DNA from: Betaproteobacteria bacterium
GTDB taxonomy: Bacteria > Pseudomonadota > Gammaproteobacteria > Burkholderiales > Usitatibacteraceae
NCBI GenBank assembly: GCA_016720855.1
Contig: JADKJU010000001.1
Span: 923,501-987,500, forward strand
DNA length: 64,000 nt
Direction of reading: 5' to 3'
A program made the position numbers and the translations under genes. The number at the start of each line of letters is the position of its first letter. Position 1 is the first letter of the stretch. The notes below the pieces were generated by a model, which saw nothing but the letters and a program-made list of their open reading frames with translations, did not search any database and was not told the DNA's origin. Positions 26,834-36,341 of the stretch are shown in pieces.

Positions 26834-26911
26834 TGTGCGAGTCGTTTCAGGCGCGAGCCTAAAAAAGAGCCTGGCATCAAAAAATCATTCAAATCTCTTG
26901 GGAGTTCCAAT

Positions 26912-27547
26912 ATGAAGATTTCCTCCATTGGGAAGCTGCTGACCGGGTCGATCGCCGCCGCGGCTTTCGTTTCCGGCTCCGCGCTCGCCAACAACGTCCC
27001 GAACGCAACTGACTCGCAGGGCCTCCCCATTCGCGATTCGTCTGGCGCCTGCGTCCTGTCGTCCGGCGTCTCGCATCCGGATTGCATGCCCAAGAAAGAC
27101 GCGCCCAAGCCTGCCGATCCGGCCAAGCCCAGCGCGCCCGCCAAGCCGTCCTCGCCGACCTCGCCCGCCGGCAAGCCGGCCCCCGCCTCGGTCAAGCAGA
27201 CCATCGTGATCCAGGCTGACGCGCTGTTCGACTTCGACAAGTCGGTCGTCCGTCCGGATGGCAAGAAGAGCATCGATGAAGCACTCGCCAAGCTCGCCGG
27301 CGTGGACGTCGAAATGGTCATCGCGACCGGCCACACGGATAACGTCGGCACGGACGCCTACAACCAGAAGCTCTCCGAGCGCCGCGCCGCGGCCGTGAAG
27401 GGGTACCTGGTTTCCAAGGGCATCCCGGCCTCGAAGATCACCACCCTCGGCAAGGGCGAATCGCAGCCTGTGGCGACCAACAAGACGAAGGAAGGCCGCC
27501 AGAAGAACCGTCGCGTGGACATCGAGTTCAAGGGCGTCAAGAAGTAA
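26912..27547 (+). CDS. OmpA-family outer-membrane/peptidoglycan-associated protein
   Basis: A 211-residue secreted protein. Residues 1-26 are a signal peptide ending ALA; residues about 60-95 form a Pro/Ala/Lys/Ser-rich linker; residues about 98-211 form an OmpA C-terminal domain with LFDFDKSVVRPDG, GHTDNVGTDAYNQKLSERRA and NRRVDIEF, which binds diaminopimelate of peptidoglycan. It lacks the eight-strand beta-barrel of E. coli OmpA, as in the short betaproteobacterial form. Start ATG 26912 with RBS GGGAG 8 bases upstream. In betaproteobacteria it commonly lies beside ubiG-gph and gyrA, as here. Confidence 0.9.
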   Translation: MKISSIGKLLTGSIAAAAFVSGSALANNVPNATDSQGLPIRDSSGACVLSSGVSHPDCMPKKDAPKPADPAKPSAPAKPSSPTSPAGKPAPASVKQTIVIQADALFDFDKSVVRPDGKKSIDEALAKLAGVDVEMVIATGHTDNVGTDAYNQKLSERRAAAVKGYLVSKGIPASKITTLGKGESQPVATNKTKEGRQKNRRVDIEFKGVKK

Positions 27548-27568
27548 GCCCTCCGCTGACCCGGCAGA

Positions 27569-27593
27569 AAACCCCGCCTCGGCGGGGTTTTTT
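27569..27593 (+). terminator. rho-independent terminator after ompA-family gene
   Basis: A 10-bp stem AAACCCCGCC / GGCGGGGTTT with a 2-base loop, continued by further T residues. It separates ompA from the deaminase gene 15 bases downstream. Confidence 0.93.
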
Positions 27594-27607
27594 GTTACTG
27601 CGACCCC

Positions 27608-28926
27608 ATGCGAGAAGCCGATACCCTGATACATGCCGCCTGGATCGCCCCGGTCGAGCCACCGGGCGCGCTCCTGGCCGACCATACGGTCGTCATCCGG
27701 GACGGGCGGATCGAGTCCCTCGTTCCCACGGCCCGGGTGGCCGACACCTATTCGGCGAAGTCCGAGGTGCGCCTGGACCAGCACCTCCTCATCCCGGGGC
27801 TCGTGAACCTGCACGGACACGCGGCGATGGCGCTGCTGCGGGGCCTCGCGGACGACCTGCCGCTGATGAACTGGCTCAAGGACCACGTCTGGCCCGCGGA
27901 AGCGAAGCACGTAGGCGACGAGTTCGTGCACGACGGAAGCCTGCTTGCGGCCGCCGAGATGCTGCGCGGCGGCATCACCTGCTTCAACGACATGTACTTC
28001 TTCCCCGAGGCGACGGCGCGGGCGGCCCTGCGCGCCGGCATCCGCGCAAGCCTCGGCGTGATCGCGGTGGAATTCCCGAGCGCCTACGCAACGGACGCGG
28101 CCAGCTACCTGCACAAGGGGCTGGCGACGCGCGATTCCTATCGCGGCGAGGATCTCCTCTCCTTTTGCCTCGCTCCGCACGCGCCCTACACCGTGAGCGA
28201 CGAGACGCTCGCGAGGATCGCCACGCTGGCCGAGGAAATCGACGCGCCCGTCCACACGCACCTGCACGAGACGACGGACGAAATCGGGCAAGGCGTGGCG
28301 CATTACGGGTGCGTCCCATCGAACGCCTGCGGCGCCTGGGGCTCGTCGGCCCGCGGCTCATCGCCGTTCACGCCGTCCACCTCGAGGAGGCCGAGATCGA
28401 CCTGCTCGCCCGCGAAGGCGCATCCATCGCCCACTGCCCGTCGTCGAACCTGAAGCTCGCGAGCGGCATCGCGCCGGTGACGGCCTGCCGTGCCAGGGCA
28501 TCACCGTGGGACTGGGTACGGACGGGGCGGCCAGCAACAACCGGCTGGATATCCTCGGCGAGATGCGCACGGCCGCGCTCCTGGCTAAAGTGGCCAGCGG
28601 CGATGCCAGGACCGTGGGCGCGCACGAGGCGCTGCGCATGGCCACGCTCGACGGCGCCCGTGCCCTCGGGCAGGACGCCCGGATCGGCTCGATCGTGCCC
28701 GGCAAACTGGCGGACCTCGCGGCCGTGGAACTTTCCTCGCCCGAGACGCTCCCTTTGTTTCGATCCCGTCTCCAATCTCGTCTACGCGGCCGGGCGCGAG
28801 CACGTGACCCACGTCTGGGTGGCCGGGGAAGCACGACTCGCCGATCGCCGTCTGTCGGGCCTGGACCACGACGAGATCCGCGCCAAGGCCGCCTGGTGGC
28901 AGCAACGAATACGGAGCACCGCATGA
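27608..28926 (+). pseudogene. mtaD: 5'-methylthioadenosine/S-adenosylhomocysteine deaminase (TRZ/ATZ hydrolase), three frameshifts
   Basis: An amidohydrolase of the TRZ/ATZ (MtaD) family, about 440 residues if repaired. The metal-binding HxH is in GLVNLHGHAAMALLRG near residue 65, HTHLHETTDE near residue 215. The frame is broken three times: at GGG 28307-28309 one G seems missing; at CC 28484-28485 one C is missing; at TTT 28754-28756 one T is extra. Repairing them joins IGQGVAHYG to VRPIERLRRLGL, APVTA to GITVGLGTDGAASNN, and PETLP to CFDPVSNLVYA, all good family sequence. The stop TGA 28924-28926 overlaps the ubiG ATG by 4 bases. Sequencing error seems more likely than decay. Confidence 0.85.
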
Positions 28927-29677
28927 GTACCGATACGCGGGAAACGCCGCAGGCAACGTGGACGCGGCCGAACTGGCCAAGTTCGGCGCCCTCGCCCATC
29001 GCTGGTGGGACACTGAGAGCGAGATGTTCGGGCCCCTGCACCGCCTGAATCCCCTGCGTCTTGCGCATATCGATCGGCTGGTCGGCGGTCTTGTCGGCAA
29101 GCGCGTCGTCGACGTGGGGTGCGGCGGCGGCATCCTGGCCGAGTCGATGGCCGCCGCGGGCGCGCGGGTCACGGGCATCGATCTGGGGGAAAAGGCCCTC
29201 AAGGTGGCGATGCTGCACCGGCTGGAGAGCGGCGTGGAGCTGGACTACCGGCTCGTGTCAGCCGAGGACGCCGCCCTTGCGGAGGCTGGGAGCTACGACG
29301 TGGTGACCTGCATGGAGATGCTGGAGCACGTGCCCGATCCCGCGAGCACGGTACGCGCCTGCGCAACGCTCGCGAAGCCCGGCGGATGGGTCGTCTTTTC
29401 CACGATCAACCGCAATGCGAAGTCCTTCCTCTTCGCGATCGTCGGCGCCGAGTATGTGCTGCGACTGCTTCCGCGGGGCACGCACGAGTACGCGAAATTC
29501 ATCACGCCCTCGGAGCTCGCGGCCCATTGCCGCGCCGCCGCGCTCGAGATGGCCGACATCACGGGAATGACCTACAACCCCCTCGCCAAGGTTTTCGCCC
29601 TCGGGACCGACGCCCGGGTGAACTACTTCCTCGCTGCACGGCGCAGCGGCGTGACCCCGGAACGGGCAGGCCCATAG
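28923..29677 (+). CDS. ubiG: ubiquinone biosynthesis O-methyltransferase (frameshift near the start)
   Basis: A class I SAM methyltransferase acting in two O-methylations of ubiquinone. SAM motif I is VVDVGCGGGILAESMA; TCMEMLEHVPDP and LPRGTHEYAKFITPSEL are family signatures. The natural start is ATG 28923, overlapping mtaD (ATGA), but after 11 codons the frame is lost: adding one A at AA 28955-28956 makes QANVDAAELAKFGALAHRWWD continuous. As written, an open frame begins at GTG 28958 and encodes 239 residues, nearly the whole enzyme. One of a cluster of indels in this region. Confidence 0.9.
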
Positions 29678-29678
29678 C

Positions 29679-30338
29679 ATGGCCAACGCGATCCGCGCCG
29701 TCCTGTTCGACCTCGATGGCACGCTGGCCGACACCGCACCCGACATGGTGCGAACCGTGAACGCCATGCGCGAGGCACGCCGCCTCGATCCCGTTGCGCT
29801 CGAATTGGTGCGGCCCTACGTCTCGCAAGGCGCTCGCGGAATGATCGGCGCCGCGTTCGGCGTGCGGCCCGAGGATGCGGGCTTCGCTGCGCTGCGCGAG
29901 GAGTTCCTCGCCCTCTATGAGGACAACCTGTGCGTGGACACCCGCCTTTTCCCGGAAATGGACGAGCTGCTCGAACGCCTCGAAGGCCATGGCGTGGCGT
30001 GGGGTGTGGTCACCAACAAGTTCGAGCGCCTCGCCAGGTCGGTGATCGACGGCCTCGGGCTCGCGTCGCGAGCGGCCGTCCTCGTCGGGGCGACACCTGC
30101 GAGCGCGCCAAGCCCTTTCCGGACCCGCTCATCCATGCCGCGATGGCGCTGGCGCTGCAACCACGGACGATTCTCTGTGGGCGATGACGAGCGCGACGTG
30201 CAGGCAGCCCGCGCGGCCGGCATGCCCGTCGTCGCTGCCGGATACGGCTACCTGGGAGACGGCCCCGAGCCCGCGCGCTGGGGAGCGGACGGCGTGGTGA
30301 ACTCGCCCGCGCAGATCGCCCGGTGGGCCGGCCTGTAA
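29679..30338 (+). CDS. gph: phosphoglycolate phosphatase (two compensating frameshifts)
   Basis: A HAD-superfamily phosphatase, about 220 residues, one base after the ubiG stop. The nucleophile motif LFDLDGTLADTAPD is at residue 10 and motif IV GDDERDVQAARAAGM near residue 168. Between them about 30 residues are read in the wrong frame: one G is missing at GGGG 30087-30090 and one T is extra near 30176. The shifted frame there encodes GDTCERAKPFPDPLIHAAM, the expected motif III region with the catalytic Lys. Because the two shifts cancel, the gene stays open but the written protein lacks motif III. Confidence 0.88.
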   Translation: MANAIRAVLFDLDGTLADTAPDMVRTVNAMREARRLDPVALELVRPYVSQGARGMIGAAFGVRPEDAGFAALREEFLALYEDNLCVDTRLFPEMDELLERLEGHGVAWGVVTNKFERLARSVIDGLGLASRAAVLVGATPASAPSPFRTRSSMPRWRWRCNHGRFSVGDDERDVQAARAAGMPVVAAGYGYLGDGPEPARWGADGVVNSPAQIARWAGL

Positions 30339-30364
30339 TCGCAGGGAACTGAGCGAGACCGACC

Positions 30365-31530
30365 ATGCAACGACGCCGATTCCTCGAAACGCTGGCCGCA
30401 GCGCCCCTTGCGCTCGCCTTGCCGCGATCCGCGCGCGCCGCCTCGTCATCCAGGCTCCTGGTGCTCGTCTATCTCCACGGCGGCAACGACGGCTACAACA
30501 CATGGGTCCCCTACACGGACCCGCGCTATTACCGCATGCGGCCGAATCTCGCCGTCGCTCGCGACGCAGTGCTCAAGGTGACCGACAAACAGGGCTTCCA
30601 TCCGTCCTTCTCGCCGCTAATGCCGATCTGGGAGCGCAAGGAGCTTGCTCTCCTGCAGGGGATCGGCATGCCTGACATCACGCAGCAGCATTTTCGCGAC
30701 AGCGAAATCGCCTTCACGGGCGCCGATGACGGCGAATTTCCGCTGGAGGGCTGGGCCTCGCGCGCTGGACCGCGTCGCAGCCCACCCCGATGCGCTGGCC
30801 GACGCGGTCGCCTTCGACCTCCTCGACATCCGCGGATCCGATCCGACCGGCCCGTTCCGCGGTGGCAAGCACCGGGTGATCCAGATCCACTATCCGACGG
30901 AACTCCTCGAGAAGCGCCGCGTGTCCGACTGCGTGATCGATGCCAATCCGCCGGCCCGGGCCCGGCTTGCCCGCGGCGGCGATACGCTCGCGGCATCGAA
31001 CCTGAAGACCGTGTTCCCGACCGACCAGTTCGGAAACGCCGCCCGCGCGGCTGTCGAACTCGCTGCGGTCGATCGCGAAGTGCCGGTGATCCACATCGCG
31101 CTCAACGGCCGCGACGGCGACAAGCACCATTCCATCGATACGCACTGGGAACAGCCCAGGTGGCATGCCGATGCGCTCTCGCGCCTGGCGGCCGGGCTTG
31201 CCGCGCTGAGGAGCGGCCTCGTCGAGATCGGGCGCTGGGACGAGACCCTGGTGCTGACCTACGACGAATTCGGCCGCAGCCCCCGCGAGAACGACACGCT
31301 GGGCACCCACCACGGCTGGGGCACGACGCATTTCGCCCTCGGCGGCCGCGTGAAGGGCGGCCTGCTGGGCGAAGCGCCGCCGATGGTTGACGTGTTCCAG
31401 GTCGGCGGACCGGAACCGGTGATCGACACCCGGCGCCTCTGGACGACCGTCGTCGAGCGCTGGTGGGGCGCGGACGCGAGCGGACTCTTCACGCGTCGGC
31501 ATGCCCAGCCTCGACCTGCTGCGTGCCTGA
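30365..31530 (+). pseudogene. DUF1501 family protein with Tat signal, two frameshifts
   Basis: A secreted protein of the DUF1501 (sulfatase-like fold) family, about 388 residues if repaired. It starts MQRRRFLETLAAAPLALALP, a twin-arginine signal, followed by LLVLVYLHGGNDGYNTWVPY. The frame is lost after GEFPLEGWASRA: the CG repeat at 30759-30764 seems two bases short (or one base extra). Homology then runs in another frame through LTYDEFGRSPRENDTLGTHHGWG. A last shift at about 31500 restores MPSLDLLRA and the stop at 31530. DUF1501 genes usually pair with DUF1800; none is seen here. Confidence 0.8.
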
Positions 31531-31597
31531 GCGGGCTTGATCCCAGGGCAGCCGCCTCCTATGCGGTGGTGAAGTGGCCCCGAAGAGGGCAAGCGCG

Positions 31598-31603
31598 TAG
31601 AAT
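31598..31603 (+). promoter_or_regulatory. probable -10 element of ssrA
   Basis: TAGAAT lies 25 bases upstream of the mature tmRNA 5' end, which leaves a short leader to be removed by RNase P. No clear -35 hexamer is seen. Confidence 0.4.
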
Positions 31604-31627
31604 TTGCGCGAGCAGACCCCGATTTCC

Positions 31628-31992
31628 GGGGGCGACTTGGTTTCGACAGGTGCAATGAAGCAGGCAGGGCATGCCGAGGGCCAACTCCTCGTAAATCCGC
31701 TGGAATCGCAAATTTAACTGCGAACGACGAACATACGCCCTGGCCGCTTAATACCGGCCAGCTCCGCACCAGTTTTTCCATGGGTTGGGCCAGTTCACCG
31801 GCAGCGGAGTCATAAACATGGAATCGGAATTCATCGCGTCACTTGGTGAAGACCTAAACCAATAGGTGGCTCGTGGGAAGCGCCGGGAGCTGGTTCGCGG
31901 CCGACTCGCTAAAGCAGAACAACCAGCTACGCATGTAGAACTGTTTGTGGATGGGCATTTGGACGCGGGTTCGATTCCCGCCGCCTCCACCA
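31628..31992 (+). ncRNA. ssrA: tmRNA (tag reading frame interrupted by one missing base)
   Basis: Transfer-messenger RNA of 365 bases. The 5' end GGGGGCG pairs with CGCCTCC at the 3' end (7-bp acceptor stem), followed by A and the encoded CCA. The 5' sequence GACTTGGTTTCGAC and the 3' T-arm GGTTCGATTCCC are the tRNA-like domain. The tag begins GCG AAC GAC GAA (A-N-D-E) at 31720-31731 and ends TAC GCC CTG GCC GCT TAA (Y-A-L-A-A) at 31734-31751, but only two bases lie between, so the frame is off by one. A normal ANDExYALAA tag needs one more base at 31731-31733. Confidence 0.95.
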
Positions 31993-31998
31993 ATACCG

Positions 31999-32032
31999 AG
32001 GACCAACCGGCTATCCGGTTGGTCCTTTTTTT
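31999..32032 (+). terminator. rho-independent terminator of ssrA
   Basis: A 12-bp stem AGGACCAACCGG / CCGGTTGGTCCT with a 4-base loop, followed by six or more T residues, 7 bases after the tmRNA CCA. Confidence 0.95.
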
Positions 32033-32095
32033 CGGCAATCGCGGGAATCTGCGCGAGCCCCGGCAGCCCTCGCGAGGATTCAACCGGCGGCGTGT

Positions 32096-32875
32096 TCAGC
32101 GCTTGATGACGAAGGCCTGCCCCGTCGGCAGCGGGACAGCCCTGTAACCCCGGGCATCCAGCCACGGATCCTCGGCCAGTTTCTGCGGACGATAGCTGCC
32201 GGCCCACTCATAGTCGTCAAAAACGATCACGCCGCCCGGGACCACCCGCTCGAACAGGTGCTCCAGCGTCGCCATTTCCGCCGCAGCGTTGTTCAGGTCG
32301 ATATGCAGGAACGCGACCCTGTCCGGGCAATGCTCGGCGAATACGTCGGGGATATGCCCCTTCACGAGCTTGACCTGGTCGTAACCCTTGAAGCGTTGTT
32401 GAACCTGCTCGTGGAAGCCGGGGGCCTGCCCCTCGAACGCATGCCCTTCGACCGGGTTGTAGTCGTACGTGTCGTACGCCCAGAAAAGCCGGGGAAACGC
32501 CGTGCCGCCCAGGTAGTCAACGACGGTCTTCACGCCGCTGCCCTGATAGACGCCGCACTCGACGAAGTCACCTTCGCATTGCACGGCGTGATGCGCCATC
32601 GTCGCGAGGATGTACCGGCGCCACCCGATGGCGCGATCCGACTCGTTCCTGATGTTGTCTTCCCACGCCTTCCTGAAGGCGGGGTCGTCGAACATCGAAT
32701 TGTTCCGGCACCAGGTGAACAGGTTGTCGCCGAAATAGATGCCACCTTCCACCAGCTTGCCGGCTTCCTTCATGAGGCTCATGAAACGGGGAACATCGGA
32801 AATCCCCCACGAGACGGGCGTCATGAAATTCATGACGACCTCGGGGTCGGGCGCGACGTACGGGGGCAGGCTCAT
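32096..32875 (-). CDS. TylF/MycF-type SAM-dependent methyltransferase
   Basis: A 259-residue class I methyltransferase resembling the macrocin O-methyltransferase TylF family. Typical parts are the N-terminal NIRNESDRAIGWRRYIL region, the SAM-binding EGDFVECGVYQGSGVKTVVDYL near residue 105, FLHIDLNNAAAEMATLEHLFERVVPGGVIVFDDY near residue 190 with metal-binding Asp residues, and a C-terminal LPTGQAFVIKR. Members methylate sugars or other hydroxyls; outside antibiotic clusters they often act on surface polysaccharides. No sugar-pathway neighbours lie next to it. It follows the GGDEF/EAL gene by 24 bases on the same strand. Confidence 0.85.
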   Translation of the reverse strand: MSLPPYVAPDPEVVMNFMTPVSWGISDVPRFMSLMKEAGKLVEGGIYFGDNLFTWCRNNSMFDDPAFRKAWEDNIRNESDRAIGWRRYILATMAHHAVQCEGDFVECGVYQGSGVKTVVDYLGGTAFPRLFWAYDTYDYNPVEGHAFEGQAPGFHEQVQQRFKGYDQVKLVKGHIPDVFAEHCPDRVAFLHIDLNNAAAEMATLEHLFERVVPGGVIVFDDYEWAGSYRPQKLAEDPWLDARGYRAVPLPTGQAFVIKR

Positions 32876-32899
32876 GATGGCAGGGTTTCTTCCTGAAGG

Positions 32900-35800
32900 T
32901 CATTCGGCTCCGCGCCCGGCATCCTGTCGGGGCGGGTCGTGCGGATCATCCGGCGAGGTCCTGCCGGGTCGAGGCTCCGGCGGGCGCTCATCGCGCTTTC
33001 CGGCAAGGAAAGCCTCGAACGCCTCCGCCGCCATCGGCTCCGCGAACAGGTATCCCTGCGCATAGTCGCATCCCGCGGCAAGAAGCAGGTCGCGTTGCGC
33101 GGCCGTCTCAACGCCCTCCGCGATCACCTTGAGCCCCAGCTTGTGCGCCATCACGATGATGGCTTCCGACAGCGCCATGTCGCTGGACCCGGGGGCGAGG
33201 TTGGCCGTGAAGGACTGGTCGATCTTCAGGTAGTCGATGTGCAGGTTCTTGAGGTAGGAAAGGGACGAGTAGCCGACACCGAAATCGTCGAGCGCCACCT
33301 CGATGCCGGCATCGCGCAGCTCGAAGAGCTTCGCCTTCACCTCCGGGCTCGCATCGAGCAGGAGTCCCTCGGTGATCTCCACCGCGATGCACTGCCCGGG
33401 GAGTCCCGCCTCCTCGAGGTGCTCCATCCAGCCGGCGTAGATGTTTCCCTCGCGCTGGAACTCCCGGGGCGACTGGTTGATGCTCACCTGGAACTCTCGA
33501 TGGCCGGCCTCCCTCCACCGCCTGACCCAGCGCGCCGCCTCCCGGAACACCCAGGCGCCGATATCGACGATCAGGCCGCTTGCCTCGGCCAGGGGGATGA
33601 ACCGGGCGGGGCTGATCAGCCCGTGCTGCGGATGGCGCCATCGGATCAGGGCTTCGGCCTTTCGGATGCGGCCCGTGGCCAGTTCCACGACCGGCTGGAA
33701 ATACAGGCTGAACTGGCCTGCCGCGAGGGCGCCGCGCATGTCGTTGGTCATGTGCATCCGGGCCAGCGCAGCCACCTGCAATTGCGCCGTGAAGTAGCTG
33801 AACCGGTTGCGCCCGGCGGCCTTGGCCGCGTAGAGGGCCTGGTCCGCATGCTTGAAGAGATCCTCGATCTCGGTGGCATCGCCGGGAAACAGCGTGATGC
33901 CGATGCTCGCGGAGACGAATACCTTTTCCGGACCGAGGATGAATGCCGCGGCGAGGGAATCGATGACTTTCTGCGCGATGTACTGGACGTGGCTCGCGTC
34001 CTCCAGGCTCGAAAGGGCGACCGTGAATTCGTCGCCTCCGAGACGGGCCACCATGTCGGACTCCCGCACGCACTCGCGGATGCGCCGCGCGGCCTCGATG
34101 AGGAGGGTGTCCCCCTTGTCGTGGCCGAGGGTATCGTTCACCTCCTTGAAACGGTCCAGGTCGATGAAAAGGATCGCCAGCCCGGATCCATCGCGCCGGC
34201 ATTTCTTCAGGTCCTGCTCCAGCCGGTCGCGGAACATGCGGCGGTTGGGCAGGTGGGTCAATGCGTCGAAGTTGGCCTGGTGCCAAATGAGGGACTGTGC
34301 TTCCTTCTTGTCCGTGATGTCGGAGAAGAGCGCCACATAGCGGTGGATGGAGCCGTCGGCGTGGCGGATCGTGTTGATGGCGAGCGCTTCGGCAAACATC
34401 TGGCCGTTCTTGTGCCGGTTCCAGACCTCCCCCTGCCATTGGCCCGCCGTCCTGAGCGATTCCCACATCGTGCGATAGAACTCCGGGCCCTGGCGGCCCG
34501 AGCTCAGCAGCCGGGGGTTCTTCCCGATCACCTCGTCGGCGGCATACCCCGTCAGTGCCGTGAAGGCGGGGTTGATGGCGATGATGCGATTGTCGGAATC
34601 GCTCACCATCATGGCCTCGCTGCTGTGCCGGTACACGAGCGCGGCGAGCTGCAGGTCTTCCTCCCTGCGCTTGTGCGCCGTGATGTCGCGGTTCGTTCCT
34701 ACCGCTCGCCGCGCTCGGCCATCCTCCCCGCGCTCGATGACTCGCCCCTGGCTCAGGACCCAGATCGTCCCGCCGTCCGGCCTGATGACCCGGTGTTCCA
34801 CCTGGTACTGGGGCTGTTCGCCCCTGAGGGCGGGCACCACCGCCGCCCAGATGACAGGCTGGTCTTCCGGGGGCACCATCAAGGCCAGCGTCTCCAGGCG
34901 GGTCACTGTGGGCTCCCTGGCGCCGCCCAGGAACTCCGACCACGCCTCGGAGAGGTACACGGCGCCGCCCGCAATGTCATAGTCCCAGAGGGCGAGCCGC
35001 GAGGCCTCCAGCGCCCGCTGCAGGCGCTCCTCGCTTTCCTTCAGGGCGGTCTCGGCCCGCTTGCGCTCGATGGCCGAGGCCACCTGGTCGGAAACGAACT
35101 GGAGCAGTGCCTTGTCGCCGTCCGCATAGCGGACCGATCCCGCGTAGCTCTGGACAGCAAGGACGCCGATCGTCCGGTCCTTGGTCTTGAGCGGAACGCC
35201 GAGCCAGTCGATGGAATCGGTGCCGAAGATGGTCTCGCCCTGGCTGATCCTGGACTCCATCGTCTGCGGGGTCAGGAGCAGCGCTTCGCCCGTGCGCAGC
35301 ACCTCCTCGGTGAGGCCCCCCTCGCCCAGCATGCGCGGCGCCGGCACGGAATCGTGCTCGTCGATGAAATACGGAAAGCTCACGAAACGGCTCGCTTCGT
35401 CGTACAGCGCCACGAAGAAATTCCTGGCCGGCAGCAGCTCGCCGATGATCCCGTGGATGCGCAGAAGCACCTCCTGAAGGTCGGAGGCCGAATGGGCGGC
35501 GTCCGATATCCCGTGCAGCGCCGCCTGCAGTTGCTGCGCCTTCCCGCGTTCGGTGACGTCCACCATCGCCGCCAGCGAGCGGATGACCACGCCGTCATCG
35601 TCCCTCTCCGAATAGGCGGTCACCAGCACGTCGAGGACAGCGCCGTCCTTTTTCACCAACCGGAGGGCGACGTCCTTGCAGAAGCCCGTGCGGCGAAAAG
35701 CCGGCAGGACCTCCTCCTGCGCATGCCGGCGCGACTCCTGCGTCATGAACTCCGTCATCTTCCTGCCGACGACCTCGCCGCGCTCGTAGCCCAGTTGCGA

Positions 35801-36340
35801 AAGCCAGTAATCGTTCACGCTGCTCAGCACATCCGACTCGTCGCTCGCGTGCAGCATCACCGGCGTGTTCTGGTAGAGATCGCTGAACTTGCGCTCGCTC
35901 TCGGCGAGCGCGGCACGATTTGCTTCCTGTTGCCGGACGAGCACCGGCACCAGTGCCGACAACCCCTCGACGTCGCCCGGATCGGGGACCGACACGTTCT
36001 CGTCGCCCGCGCGCAGCAGCGTCGCCGCCGCGTCGCGCAGGGCCTCGAGCACGCGATTGCGCGTTGCGAGGTCCGCTCTCAGGCGCTCGTTCGCCCCGAT
36101 CAGTTCCTCGGAAGTCAGTTCGAGGCTACGGGTGCGCAGGTCCAGATCGCGGTCGTATTGGTCGTAGGTCGCATCGACCCGCCCCAGGAGACCCTCCAGC
36201 CCTGCCAGAAGCGCCTTCAGCTCCGGGGAGGCAGGCAGGCCCGGGGCTGCAGCGACGGCCTCGGCAAGCGCACGCTCGAGCGCCTCGACCGTGCCCACGC
36301 CGGCCAGCTTCCGGATCTGCCGCGCGAGCGCCCGGTTCAC
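32900..36340 (-). CDS. PAS/GAF/GGDEF/EAL cyclic-di-GMP signalling protein
   Basis: A 1146-residue cytoplasmic sensor. An N-terminal helical region (about 1-140) is followed by a PAS domain (about 150-270), a GAF domain (about 280-420), two more PAS domains (about 430-560 and 565-685), a GGDEF domain (about 695-860) and an EAL domain (about 870-1115). The cyclase motif is intact GGDEF, with the RxxD inhibitory site (RESD) five residues before; the phosphodiesterase keeps EALIRW, DDFGVGYSSL and EGVET. Both activities may work. The start chosen is GTG 36340, one base after the FIST gene stop and with GAGG 6 bases upstream; TTG 36355 is an alternative. No transmembrane segment is seen. Confidence 0.9.
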   Translation of the reverse strand: MNRALARQIRKLAGVGTVEALERALAEAVAAAPGLPASPELKALLAGLEGLLGRVDATYDQYDRDLDLRTRSLELTSEELIGANERLRADLATRNRVLEALRDAAATLLRAGDENVSVPDPGDVEGLSALVPVLVRQQEANRAALAESERKFSDLYQNTPVMLHASDESDVLSSVNDYWLSQLGYERGEVVGRKMTEFMTQESRRHAQEEVLPAFRRTGFCKDVALRLVKKDGAVLDVLVTAYSERDDDGVVIRSLAAMVDVTERGKAQQLQAALHGISDAAHSASDLQEVLLRIHGIIGELLPARNFFVALYDEASRFVSFPYFIDEHDSVPAPRMLGEGGLTEEVLRTGEALLLTPQTMESRISQGETIFGTDSIDWLGVPLKTKDRTIGVLAVQSYAGSVRYADGDKALLQFVSDQVASAIERKRAETALKESEERLQRALEASRLALWDYDIAGGAVYLSEAWSEFLGGAREPTVTRLETLALMVPPEDQPVIWAAVVPALRGEQPQYQVEHRVIRPDGGTIWVLSQGRVIERGEDGRARRAVGTNRDITAHKRREEDLQLAALVYRHSSEAMMVSDSDNRIIAINPAFTALTGYAADEVIGKNPRLLSSGRQGPEFYRTMWESLRTAGQWQGEVWNRHKNGQMFAEALAINTIRHADGSIHRYVALFSDITDKKEAQSLIWHQANFDALTHLPNRRMFRDRLEQDLKKCRRDGSGLAILFIDLDRFKEVNDTLGHDKGDTLLIEAARRIRECVRESDMVARLGGDEFTVALSSLEDASHVQYIAQKVIDSLAAAFILGPEKVFVSASIGITLFPGDATEIEDLFKHADQALYAAKAAGRNRFSYFTAQLQVAALARMHMTNDMRGALAAGQFSLYFQPVVELATGRIRKAEALIRWRHPQHGLISPARFIPLAEASGLIVDIGAWVFREAARWVRRWREAGHREFQVSINQSPREFQREGNIYAGWMEHLEEAGLPGQCIAVEITEGLLLDASPEVKAKLFELRDAGIEVALDDFGVGYSSLSYLKNLHIDYLKIDQSFTANLAPGSSDMALSEAIIVMAHKLGLKVIAEGVETAAQRDLLLAAGCDYAQGYLFAEPMAAEAFEAFLAGKRDERPPEPRPGRTSPDDPHDPPRQDAGRGAE

Positions 36341-36341
36341 G

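Noticed and set aside
29679..30338. gph as a new HAD subtype lacking motif III
   Set aside because: The missing segment is present in another frame between two compensating indels, so this is not a novel protein.
31980..32100. tmRNA 3' end as an integration site for a genomic island
   Set aside because: The terminator follows directly, no integrase is near, and no second copy of the 3' end was seen within the window.
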